Shown here: positions 16,317-23,678 of the stretch, in pieces
How the letters are laid out: every line of letters begins with the position of its first letter
How positions within the stretch are numbered: position 1 is the first letter of the stretch
NCBI GenBank assembly: GCA_003565195.1
Contig: PXCX01000236.1
Span: forward strand, 1-23,678
Direction: 5' to 3'
Source: PVC group bacterium
Lineage (GTDB): Bacteria; Verrucomicrobiota; Kiritimatiellia; CAIKKV01; PXCX01
DNA length: 23,678 nt
Made by a program: the position numbers and the translations under genes
Notes under the pieces: model-generated
What the model was told of the DNA's origin: nothing
The model's input: the letters and a program-made list of their open reading frames with translations, nothing else
Databases searched by the model: none

Positions 16317-16331
16317 AATAGACAATCTATT
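16317..16331. promoter_or_regulatory. Perfect inverted repeat, candidate operator
   Basis: AATAGA-CAA-TCTATT is a perfect 6-bp inverted repeat with a 3-nt centre, about 30 bp downstream of the predicted plus-strand start site. The size fits a dimeric repressor site. No regulator gene is in the window to link it to. Confidence 0.4.
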
Positions 16332-16354
16332 GTTCAGGTACCGAGCGTAAGAAC

Positions 16355-16376
16355 CTCAATATAAAGGAGGATTGAG
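16355..16376 (+). promoter_or_regulatory. Ribosome-binding site inside a hairpin loop
   Basis: CTCAAT (16355-16360) and ATTGAG (16371-16376) are perfect complements. The loop between them holds AAAGGAGG, and the ATG starts immediately after the hairpin. The arrangement could control access to a very strong ribosome-binding site. Confidence 0.45.
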
Positions 16377-17471
16377 ATGGTTGACGATCCAGCTGCCGTA
16401 GTTTTGCGCGATCCACCGGAATTCACAAAGGCACACCGTCGTCTCTGGCAGGGGATTCCCGGCATTGAACGAACTTCGGGGGGTCGCTACTACGCGACCT
16501 GGTACAGCGGCGAGCGCACGGAAGAACCCGGCAACTTCGTGGTTTTGGCCACGCGCGGTCCCGCTGAAGACGATACATGGCATGAGCCGATTCTGGTTGT
16601 CATGCCGCCTACACCCGAACATCGCGCCTACGATCCCTGCCTGTGGCACGATCCGTTGGGACGCTTGTGGTTGTTCTGGGCCCAGAGTTGCGGCGGTCAA
16701 CACGACGGCCGGGCTGGAGTCTGGGCGATCCGATGCGATTGTCCCGAAGATCCGGCGGCAGAATGGACGACCCCGAGAAGGTTGGCCAACGGGGTGATGA
16801 TGAACAAACCGATCGTTGCCTCCTCCGGGGATTGGCTGATGCCGGCGGCAGTCTGGGCATGCCGGGGACCTTATCTCGACGAAATGGCTGCTGAACGTTT
16901 TTCAAACGTTTTACGTTCCACGGATCAGGGAGAAACCTGGGCGTTGCTGGGCGGGGCGGATATTCCCAATCGTGGATTCGACGAACACATGGTTGTGGAA
17001 CTGCGCGATGGACGTCTCTGGATGCTGGTCCGTACGCGAACGGGGATCGGCGGCGCCTTTTCCGGCGACGGCGGTCGTACCTGGGAAACCATGCCCTCGG
17101 AACCGTTTACGGGACCCAATTCCAGGTTCTTTATCAGGCGTTTAAGTTCCGGCGCCCTACTGCTGGTCAATCATGTCGATACGACCAAACGCGAGAATCT
17201 GGCGGCTTTATTATCGGATGACGACGGCAAAACCTGGCCATATCGGTTAATGCTGGACGAACGCGAAAAAGTGTCCTACCCCGACGGTGTACAGGACGAG
17301 AGCGGACGCATTGACTTGATCTACGATTACGATCGATTTGGCGACCGCGAAATTTTGATGGCATCGATTACAGAAACCGATATTCGCGCCGGGAACATCA
17401 CCGATCCGGGCAGCCGTTTGCAAATGGTTATCAATCGCGCAACCGGATCGCCGGAACAAACATCCTGCTGA
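16377..17471 (+). CDS. Sialidase-family (BNR_2) six-bladed propeller protein
   Basis: 364 residues with no signal peptide. Three Asp boxes are unmistakable: STDQGETW (181-188), SGDGGRTW (229-236) and SDDDGKTW (280-287), each followed by propeller strands. KVSYPDGVQDESGRIDLIYDYD (about 298-319) matches the region that carries the active-site tyrosine in GH33-like enzymes. RR at 254-255 (FFIRRLSSGA) could supply part of an arginine pocket. The family includes exo-sialidases, but many environmental members act on other sugars or are untested. A cytosolic sialidase would fit only if sialo-oligosaccharides were imported whole, and no sialate catabolism genes are visible, so sialidase activity should not be assumed. 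It is the first gene of the plus-strand operon, 13 bp before the GH130 gene. Confidence 0.8.
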   Translation: MVDDPAAVVLRDPPEFTKAHRRLWQGIPGIERTSGGRYYATWYSGERTEEPGNFVVLATRGPAEDDTWHEPILVVMPPTPEHRAYDPCLWHDPLGRLWLFWAQSCGGQHDGRAGVWAIRCDCPEDPAAEWTTPRRLANGVMMNKPIVASSGDWLMPAAVWACRGPYLDEMAAERFSNVLRSTDQGETWALLGGADIPNRGFDEHMVVELRDGRLWMLVRTRTGIGGAFSGDGGRTWETMPSEPFTGPNSRFFIRRLSSGALLLVNHVDTTKRENLAALLSDDDGKTWPYRLMLDEREKVSYPDGVQDESGRIDLIYDYDRFGDREILMASITETDIRAGNITDPGSRLQMVINRATGSPEQTSC

Positions 17472-17483
17472 GGTCATCTAGGT

Positions 17484-18422
17484 ATGTTGTTGCAGGGATA
17501 TAAAACGCTTCTGCGCCGGCATCCGCGCAACCCGATCATACGTCCGGGAGATTTCCCCGGCGAATATGGCGAATATGTGGATGCGGTATTCAATTGCGGC
17601 CAAACAATGCTGGGCGAGACAACCGTACTGTTGTTGTCTGTCCTGTTACGCAACAATCCGGTCCCGCGCATTCATGTTGCCGAAAGCGACGATGGAGTGG
17701 AATTCCGTATTCGTCCCGAACCTTTTATCATTCAACATCCCGACGAACCGTTCCGTTCGCTTGACACCTGGCCGATCGATACGCGGGTAACCCGGATCGG
17801 AGACGAATACTATATCGTGCGACCCGGCTCCCAAAACGTGGCTTTCCTGCACAGTACCCGCGATTTCAAAACCCATAAATTCATCGATATCGTCGCCCTA
17901 CCGGGCAACCGGGTGCCTTGTCTTTTCCCGGAAAAGATCGACGACTGGTATTGGCGTTTGGATCGTCCGGCCCAGGGACGTGCCAACCAAGGTGAAATAT
18001 GGATATCCCGTTCGCCCGATTTACTGCACTGGGGTCATCATCGTTTCCTGTTGGACGGTTTCAACGATTGGTGTGAAACCAAGATCGGACCTACGCCGCC
18101 GATCCGCACCGAACGGGGTTGGCTGGTAATAATCCACGGCGTCAGCCACAACTGTTCGAACTATCGCTATTGTATCGGTGCGGTATTGCTGGATTTGGAT
18201 GATCCGGGACGGATCACCGGACGCATGAACGGTTACCTGCTCTGTCCCGACACGATCTATGAACATCTCGGCCGCGTTCCGGACGTGGTGTTTACCTGTG
18301 GCGCGATTGCCGATTTGACAACCAGGAGCTTGCGCGTTTATTATGGCGCGGCGGATACATGTATCGGACTGGCGGAAGGCGACCTGGATGCAGTAATCGA
18401 TGCATGTCTGGAAAAACGCTAA
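17484..18422 (+). CDS. GH130-family protein (beta-mannoside phosphorylase or mannosidase)
   Basis: 312 residues, typical for GH130, and cytosolic. Characters of the family in order: RHPRNPIIRPGDFP (12-25), VFNCG (35-39), HVAESDDGVEF (64-74), the WPIDTRVTRIGDEYYIV segment with the likely catalytic Asp99, LFPEKIDDWYWRLDRP, IWISRSPDLLHWGHHRF, GPTPPIRTERGWLVIIHGV, CIGAVLLDLDDPGRI and VYYGAADTCIGLAEGDLD. GH130 enzymes mostly cleave beta-mannosides with phosphate to give mannose 1-phosphate; a minority hydrolyse beta-1,2-mannosides. The strand that normally carries a phosphate-binding Arg reads LLLSVLLRNNP here and does not align cleanly, so phosphorylase versus hydrolase is open. GAGG at 17470-17473 overlaps the previous stop and serves as ribosome-binding site. 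Confidence 0.82.
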   Translation: MLLQGYKTLLRRHPRNPIIRPGDFPGEYGEYVDAVFNCGQTMLGETTVLLLSVLLRNNPVPRIHVAESDDGVEFRIRPEPFIIQHPDEPFRSLDTWPIDTRVTRIGDEYYIVRPGSQNVAFLHSTRDFKTHKFIDIVALPGNRVPCLFPEKIDDWYWRLDRPAQGRANQGEIWISRSPDLLHWGHHRFLLDGFNDWCETKIGPTPPIRTERGWLVIIHGVSHNCSNYRYCIGAVLLDLDDPGRITGRMNGYLLCPDTIYEHLGRVPDVVFTCGAIADLTTRSLRVYYGAADTCIGLAEGDLDAVIDACLEKR

Positions 18423-18444
18423 CACACCATCAAAACGATTTCTC

Positions 18445-20394
18445 ATGATTCCATTGCAAAACGATTTTAAGGAATGTCGATTTCACCTGCAATCCGTGCT
18501 GGAGGGCGGCGAAACCGTATTTCCGTTTGCCTCGGTGCCGCAAGCGGATGGATGGTTGGCCTCAAACCGGGTTTCCCGAATAGAAATATCGCCTGCGGCA
18601 GTACCCGGCGGGCATGCGGGACGCACACGCTACCATCTCCGGATCGAGACGCGCGCCGCTTTACGGATCGAAATCCGGCTGACACACACGCAACCCGAAG
18701 GCCCTATCCGGCACATCCTGCCCGGTTTCCTTTTCGGAGGACGGCAGTTCTCCGAGTCCGAAGCGGGCCACTATCCCGTCCTGGCGCATGAGCCCGCCGG
18801 ACACCGCGGCGTCAGCCCCAGTTGGGCAATGCGGGTTGACCGTCTGGCTGCGCCGGTGGCCATGGTTTTTGGCGAGCCCGGCTGGTATCTTGCGATTGCC
18901 GGTCCGCCATATACCGATCTTACGCCGACCGCTTACGTGAAAAACGGTTTGCTGGCCGCCTTGCCGGCGACAATCGGTTACGTGATTGGATACCGCAACG
19001 AACCACACACCTTTATCAACAAAGACACTTTCGGCGCTCCCACGGAACAGTGTTTGCCTGCCAATACGGTCGTTGAAATCCCTCTGGATATCTTTGCGGG
19101 GCGAAAGAACTTTCCCGACTCGGCAGACATGATCTTGCGGGCCGTGGACGACTTATACTACCAAGCGCCGCGCGCCTCCGTCTCGGTCGATCGATGCATT
19201 GAAGCCATTGCGGACGCCGCCGTGCGGGACGCCTGGAACGATGAACGGGATGTTTTCATGGGCATCAAGGTTCGCGGCTTACCCGGACAGGCATCCTTGC
19301 AGCATGCAGGCGGACGCGCCATCGCCTGGGTCGGAGGCGCCAACATGGCCTATCCTTTGCGGATCGCCGGGGAACGTTGTCAACGACCGGACTGGATCGC
19401 GATCGCCAAACGGGGACTGGACCGGATCGCGCGCCAGGTCAATCCGGCGACTGGCCTGTTCTTCGATGCTTGCGACGAAAACTGGAATCCGACGGTTAAT
19501 TACTGGTGGAGCAGCAACACCAATCGCGATTTGCACTCCGCCTATACCAATGCCGAAGCGGCCGCCTATCTTTTGCGCGCCAGTATGTTCGAGCAGCAGC
19601 ATGCCGGCCGTACCGTCGCGGCCTGGCACGATCCGGCCCTGCGGGCTTGTGACGTCATTATCGGCTTGCAACGCGAAGACGGACATTGCGGTTACGCCTA
19701 TTACCGCGACCGCCCGGAAGTGGCCGACTGGCAAGGATTCGCCGGCTGCTGGTGGGCGGCAGCCTTTTGCCATGCATTCCAACTGACCGGCCGCAAAAGT
19801 TATCTTGAAGCCGCATGCCGGGCAATCGAAGCTTACTGGCCGGATGTCCGGAACCGCGATGTTCGCGGAACCCCCATGGATACCTGGAAAGCCAATGACC
19901 AGGAAGGCGTGCTGGCGTTTATCCGGACGGCCAGATTGCTTTTCGAGTTGACTGACGATACCCGCTACCTCGCCATGCTGCAAAGCGGTGCCGAATACGA
20001 ATTCTTGTGGCGGTATATTTACAACACGCGTCCCGACGCCGAACCGTTGCGCAGCGCCGGCTGGGATTCCTGTGGTGGAAGCCTGACCTCCATCAGCAAT
20101 CCCCACATTCACCCGATGGGTCTTTTGATCGCCGACGATCTGCTTTGCCTGGCAGTTCATACCGCTGATAACCACGTACGCCGCCGACTCGAGGATGGTT
20201 TGACCTGGGCCCGCAACTGTCTCGAATTATTTCCGGAAAAAACCGGTTACGGACACTTCGGTTGGACCGGCGAAAGATACTGCCAGAGTGACGGACTACT
20301 GATTACCAAGTACGAGGACAAAAGTCCCGCAAGCACCGAACTAGGTTTCAACCCCTGGGCCGCCGGCGCTATGCTGGAAGGTTTCCTCGCGTAA
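18445..20394 (+). CDS. Helical (alpha/alpha-barrel-like) protein, possible glycosidase, lyase or epimerase
   Basis: I do not recognise the family. From the ATG at 18445 it is about 649 residues without a signal peptide. The first 250 or so residues look beta-rich. The rest has the rhythm of a helical toroid: paired helices with aromatic and small residues at the helix ends (NTNRDLHSAYTNAEAAAYLLRAS; LQREDGHCGYAYY; WQGFAGCWWAAAFCHAFQLTGRKSYLEAACRAIEAYW; KANDQEGVLAFIRTARLLFELTDDTRYLAML; NPHIHPMGLLIADDLLCLAVH). That pattern is common to six-hairpin glycosidases, unsaturated glucuronyl hydrolases, some lyases and N-acylglucosamine 2-epimerases, the last being frequent GH130 partners. Candidate catalytic positions are the Asp/Glu and His residues in those segments. 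The frame extends back to 18400 inside the GH130 gene, but 18445 clears the GH130 stop; neither start has a clear ribosome-binding site. Confidence 0.75.
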   Translation: MIPLQNDFKECRFHLQSVLEGGETVFPFASVPQADGWLASNRVSRIEISPAAVPGGHAGRTRYHLRIETRAALRIEIRLTHTQPEGPIRHILPGFLFGGRQFSESEAGHYPVLAHEPAGHRGVSPSWAMRVDRLAAPVAMVFGEPGWYLAIAGPPYTDLTPTAYVKNGLLAALPATIGYVIGYRNEPHTFINKDTFGAPTEQCLPANTVVEIPLDIFAGRKNFPDSADMILRAVDDLYYQAPRASVSVDRCIEAIADAAVRDAWNDERDVFMGIKVRGLPGQASLQHAGGRAIAWVGGANMAYPLRIAGERCQRPDWIAIAKRGLDRIARQVNPATGLFFDACDENWNPTVNYWWSSNTNRDLHSAYTNAEAAAYLLRASMFEQQHAGRTVAAWHDPALRACDVIIGLQREDGHCGYAYYRDRPEVADWQGFAGCWWAAAFCHAFQLTGRKSYLEAACRAIEAYWPDVRNRDVRGTPMDTWKANDQEGVLAFIRTARLLFELTDDTRYLAMLQSGAEYEFLWRYIYNTRPDAEPLRSAGWDSCGGSLTSISNPHIHPMGLLIADDLLCLAVHTADNHVRRRLEDGLTWARNCLELFPEKTGYGHFGWTGERYCQSDGLLITKYEDKSPASTELGFNPWAAGAMLEGFLA

Positions 20395-20406
20395 TTAAGG
20401 ATAGTT

Positions 20407-23400
20407 ATGCTTAATGGCGCGACATTTGATCTTGGCCGGGTTTGTGTCGGTGCGTTTGCGGCGGTTATTTTGACCATCGCGACCGCGTTGGCGGATCCAA
20501 TTATATTGACGACCGATTTTGCAACCCATGATGCGCCTGAGGTCGTTGCTGCCGATCACGGACATCCCGGCCAAAACGCGGCCTTGGACTGGATGACTCC
20601 GGGAGTTGACGCGAACAGGCAACCGGCTTTGTACCTGTTTGCTTCAGTACTTCGCGAGGACGCCGCCGCTCCCCCCATGATGGCATTGATGAACCTGCTT
20701 GACGGCCGGTTAAAGGAATTTTATCCGGGCGATCCGGTTCGCCTGCAACGGGACGACTCGCGCGATCCGCTTTTAGGGGCCACCATGTCGGAGAAGCTGC
20801 CTCCTTTGAACGTGCCGTGGCCCTGGGGACGCCCGATTTGCGGCGCAGCCACGCCGGACGGACGCTTGTTTCTTGCTCTGGAACCGGATGAACCGACGGC
20901 GCGTCGCTGGCCGATCGTAATTTACGAACCGCAGACAGACAGCTTTGAAGAGTGGACGGTTTGCCATTCGCAACCGGCAGGCATGGTTTACACCGATCAA
21001 GGCCTCTTTGTATTGACCGCCGACGGACGCTTGTACACGGAAGATATTCTGGAAGGCCTTGACCCGGTTGGACGACTATCGATCAAGGGAGCGCAATTGC
21101 ATGGTCTCGAAGTGGATCGCGAAGGCCGTTTTTACACTGCTTCCGGTCCGGCACCCTGGCGCTTGTGGACTTTTCGAGTCACCAATAACGAAATTGAGGC
21201 CGAACCACTGTTGCGCGACCTGACCCTGGACAGTCTGACATTCCAGTCGGATGCCGACGCGCCTCGTTGCGTCACGGTAGTGAATCAAAACGGCAGTTTT
21301 GCGCGGCGAGTATTCGAATTGCGTGACGGACTAGCCCACCCGACAACCGATACAGCGGTCTGGTCGGCACATATCGGCGACACGAATATAACCTTGAAAA
21401 CTGATTTCAACATCCATCCCCTAACCGTCGGCGTAAGGCAGGCGGATAACTCCTGGCAACATTTCCCGCTGGCCTTCCGCCGAGCGGCCCAGGACCGGAT
21501 CAAAACCTTGCTGGCCGTTCCCGGCGGCAACGGCGTCTACGGCGCCGGATGGCCGACCGCCTGGGTCTGGCGTTTCGATCCGGCTGCCGGACAATTCCGG
21601 GTTTTCGGGCGGCATTATGTGATGTACCGCATGCATGCCTGGCAAGATGAAATCTGGGCCACCGGTTACTGGGGTATCAAGTTGCTGCGCTGGCGTCCGG
21701 AAGAACCCTGGACATTCGATTATAGCCGTCACTACCATCGCAAACGTTATCCGGGCAACACATCCCCGTGGGGCGATCAGTCGATCAGCAATCCGCGTCT
21801 GGTCGCCAAGTTTCGCTATCTGAAGCAGCTCAATCTACGCCGTCCGGGCACATCGGTGATCACCGACAACGGCTGGTTATGGGTTGGCGGCTTCACACCC
21901 ACGGTCGAACACTTTAATTCGCGGTTCGGTGGCGCGGTAAGCTGGTATGATCCGCACAGTGAAACCATCGGGCGAATCGCCGAGCCGTTCGTGCATCACT
22001 CGGTCCGGGCGGTCAGTCGGGCGGGCTCCGGACATGTGGCCGCCGCCGCCAGTCAATTTGTGTCGCCATACGAACCGTTGCCGCCCGATTTCAGCCCGGG
22101 CAAATTCGTCCTGATCGACACCCGTACACGTGACGTGGTCTTCGAATCATCACCCTTGGATGCGCCGCTTTCCTATGCCGCCGAAGGCGAACCCGGCCGG
22201 ATTGTGGTATACGGCGGGCCGGGACGCTATGCCGGCGATGGCGTACGAGGGGCTTTTTTTATTTTCGACGTGGAAACGATGCAGGTAACCCATGTTGTCC
22301 GTCTGCCGGTGCGTATGGTATGGATGGAATATGACAACAGTACACGCTTCGAACGCGGACCGGATAACCAGATTTATTTTTATGGTCGCGATGATCACGG
22401 CGTGGCGCTGTGCCGGGTGGACAGCCTGACGGGAACGGTGGAGCCCGTGTTGCGGGGCCGACATATTACCGATGCTGGGGTCTATAACAATACCGGAGCA
22501 CCGTTCGCCTTTGCTGATGACCGCGTTTATTTTGGCGCCCGGCGACTGGTCAGTTTGCCGCTGGAAACCGTGACCGGCCCGCTTCCGGAAGAAGATCGCG
22601 TTTTGGACGCAGTCGCTCACGACAGGGATTTTGCGCAAACCGATACCATCGTGACGGCGTCCGCGGACACCGACGTTGATATTGCAGTCGCACCCCCCTT
22701 TCAAATGCCGGCGATCCAGCGTTTGGTATGGCGTCGCGCCCAGCAGATTGACTGGCATTCCAGCCAGGGTCCGGCCTGGTACTCCCTGGGACACCTCAAC
22801 CGGGTGCTGACTTGTATTCCCCGCGATGCGGATGGACGCCCGCTCGACGCGGACAATTCTCCGCTACGGGCTCGCTCCGTGGATGTCGCCGTCTATGACG
22901 TGACGGCGTTTGACGACGTCACCGGCTTGCCTGTCGATGTTCGCCGACGGGAAACGCATACCCTTCGACCCGATGATCCTGAGGCCCGCACGCGTCAACG
23001 TTGGCGTTTCCCGTCCGAGACCCCGATTGATTGGGCACTCGACCGATTACCGCAAAAACCCCATCAGACACTGTTTCGCCTTTTCTTTCATGACGACATG
23101 CCGATCTGGCAAACCCTGATGATCCAGACTGAAGCCGATCCGGGCGCAGCGGACGATTCCACGCCAGCGAACTCCCATTTTGCGAGTATGTACCTGCACG
23201 GCATGGTGTTTGAGTTGTTGCATGATCCCGATTTGGCGGTAACCTCGACGTATATCGAACCCGACGATCCCCCATGCCGGAACTGGTGGCCGTCCGGGTC
23301 ACCACCGCCGCCGTGGATCCAGACGCATGAAACCCTGGCGCCGATGTGGGGCAGCCTGGCGTTCGGCGATGACGATCACATACAATTCATGCCGGCGACG

Positions 23401-23505
23401 GAACGGGCAGTTGCCGAACGGCGTAACCTGGCGGATAAGGCACAAGACGAAAATTTTCCGGAAATCGGCGAACGACTGCCGGAGGATTGGCTTGAAAATT
23501 GGTAG
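20407..23505 (+). CDS. Large secreted beta-propeller protein of unknown function
   Basis: 1032 residues with a clear Sec signal peptide: hydrophobic core about 12-27, likely cleavage after ATALA near residue 29. Residues of about 120 to 770 look like propeller blades: ATPDGRLFLALEPD, GMVYTDQGLFVLTADGRLYTED, GLEVDREGRFYTASG, TAWVWRFDPAAGQFRVFG, NGWLWVGGFTPTVEHF, GAFFIFDVETMQVTHVVRLP and DNQIYFYGRDDHGVALCRVDSLTG. A C-terminal region of about 260 residues (from FQMPAIQRLVWRRAQQIDWHSSQGPAWYSLG) appears to be a separate beta domain and is rich in Trp, Pro and Asp. I cannot assign an enzyme class; polysaccharide lyases, binding proteins and PQQ/WD-like propellers remain possible. It is the only exported product of the cluster. 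AAGGA lies upstream of the ATG, 12 bp after the previous stop. Confidence 0.78.
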   Translation: MLNGATFDLGRVCVGAFAAVILTIATALADPIILTTDFATHDAPEVVAADHGHPGQNAALDWMTPGVDANRQPALYLFASVLREDAAAPPMMALMNLLDGRLKEFYPGDPVRLQRDDSRDPLLGATMSEKLPPLNVPWPWGRPICGAATPDGRLFLALEPDEPTARRWPIVIYEPQTDSFEEWTVCHSQPAGMVYTDQGLFVLTADGRLYTEDILEGLDPVGRLSIKGAQLHGLEVDREGRFYTASGPAPWRLWTFRVTNNEIEAEPLLRDLTLDSLTFQSDADAPRCVTVVNQNGSFARRVFELRDGLAHPTTDTAVWSAHIGDTNITLKTDFNIHPLTVGVRQADNSWQHFPLAFRRAAQDRIKTLLAVPGGNGVYGAGWPTAWVWRFDPAAGQFRVFGRHYVMYRMHAWQDEIWATGYWGIKLLRWRPEEPWTFDYSRHYHRKRYPGNTSPWGDQSISNPRLVAKFRYLKQLNLRRPGTSVITDNGWLWVGGFTPTVEHFNSRFGGAVSWYDPHSETIGRIAEPFVHHSVRAVSRAGSGHVAAAASQFVSPYEPLPPDFSPGKFVLIDTRTRDVVFESSPLDAPLSYAAEGEPGRIVVYGGPGRYAGDGVRGAFFIFDVETMQVTHVVRLPVRMVWMEYDNSTRFERGPDNQIYFYGRDDHGVALCRVDSLTGTVEPVLRGRHITDAGVYNNTGAPFAFADDRVYFGARRLVSLPLETVTGPLPEEDRVLDAVAHDRDFAQTDTIVTASADTDVDIAVAPPFQMPAIQRLVWRRAQQIDWHSSQGPAWYSLGHLNRVLTCIPRDADGRPLDADNSPLRARSVDVAVYDVTAFDDVTGLPVDVRRRETHTLRPDDPEARTRQRWRFPSETPIDWALDRLPQKPHQTLFRLFFHDDMPIWQTLMIQTEADPGAADDSTPANSHFASMYLHGMVFELLHDPDLAVTSTYIEPDDPPCRNWWPSGSPPPPWIQTHETLAPMWGSLAFGDDDHIQFMPATERAVAERRNLADKAQDENFPEIGERLPEDWLENW

Positions 23506-23526
23506 CGACAACCTTTAAATCGGTCG

Positions 23527-23552
23527 ACGAGAACGGATTACGAGAACGAATC
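23527..23552. repeat. Two tandem 13-bp units
   Basis: ACGAGAACGGATT (23527-23539) is followed directly by ACGAGAACGAATC (23540-23552), with 11 of 13 positions identical. It lies 22 bp after the stop of the secreted propeller gene. Confidence 0.75.
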
Positions 23553-23570
23553 ATAAATCACTGTCATCCC

Positions 23571-23617
23571 ATGGAATAAAGGAATGATGGAAGATTGGAA
23601 TAATGATAGAAGGCCAA
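23571..23617. repeat. Degenerate GGAAT-type repeat tract
   Basis: The stretch is built of variants of ATGGAAT-AATGGAA words: ATGGAATAA, AGGAATGATGGAAG, TTGGAATAATGATAG, AAGG. It resembles the word-like spacer repeats of some PVC-group genomes, though that comparison is from memory. It overlaps the short frame at the window edge. Confidence 0.5.
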
Positions 23618-23678
23618 ACCCGTTATTCAGCAAGCCGGAAAACATGCAACGCAAAATTGGCGCATCACCGGAATCTGA
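23584..23678 (+). CDS. Possible start of a gene cut by the window edge
   Basis: An ATG-ATG pair at 23584-23589 opens a frame that stays open to the window end (31 codons: Asn- and Arg-rich, then NPLFSKPENMQRKIGASPES). AAAGG stands very close upstream. The first third is repeat-derived, so it may be only a chance frame. No family is recognisable. Confidence 0.2.
   Translation, partial: MMEDWNNDRRPNPLFSKPENMQRKIGASPES

Noticed and set aside
19279..20175. Minus-strand 298-codon frame
   Set aside because: It is the longest shadow frame, fully antisense to the helical-barrel gene, and has no ribosome-binding site or family signal.
22150..22794. Minus-strand 214-codon frame
   Set aside because: It is antisense to the secreted propeller gene, which has continuous blade-like sequence there.

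Overview
The window looks like a bacterial chromosome fragment, and my best guess is a PVC-group organism (Kiritimatiellota, Lentisphaerota or Verrucomicrobiota). This is inference, not proof. It rests on a TIGR03790-family secreted protein, a pyruvate phosphate dikinase, an intracellular cluster of sialidase-like, GH130-like and GH2 proteins without SusC/SusD genes, and short word-like tandem repeats in the spacers. No IS element, phage gene, CRISPR array or antibiotic-resistance gene was seen.

Left part (1-7000): mostly a minus-strand housekeeping block. Reading right to left it holds a divergent S41 C-terminal processing peptidase followed by tsaD; then, beyond a plus-strand RsuA-type pseudouridine synthase, a hotdog acyl-CoA thioesterase, a TIGR03790 protein translationally coupled to a GmhB-type HAD phosphatase, an FHA-domain protein, and tRNA-Pro(UGG). 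Two spacers here are unusual. One (about 425-490) carries a perfect 24-bp copy of the tRNA-Pro 5' end. The other (961-1110) can fold into a long multi-helix RNA on the plus strand. Positions 1-310 hold no gene I can support.

Middle (7000-10360): ppdK and apt are plus-strand neighbours with 16 nt between them. Both enzymes handle AMP and PPi, which suggests a PPi-linked, fermentative energy metabolism. A good divergent promoter pair lies between the S41 peptidase and ppdK.

Right part (10385-23505): a carbohydrate-processing cluster. A plus-strand five-bladed-propeller glycosidase-like protein converges, with overlapping ends, on a minus-strand pair made of a LacZ-type GH2 enzyme and a BNR/sialidase-like propeller. 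From a 227-bp divergent regulatory region (inverted repeat, triple octamer, ribosome-binding site in a hairpin loop) a plus-strand operon runs the other way: a sialidase-family protein with three Asp boxes, a GH130-like protein, an apparently helical (alpha/alpha-barrel-like) protein of unknown family, and a 1032-residue secreted beta-propeller protein. Only the last gene has a signal peptide, so most of the chemistry appears cytoplasmic. The pattern suggests import of oligosaccharides and their intracellular dismantling. No transporter or regulator is in view, and the substrate cannot be read from the sequence. The helical protein, the secreted propeller and the atypical GH130 are the least explained genes and the best candidates for new activity.
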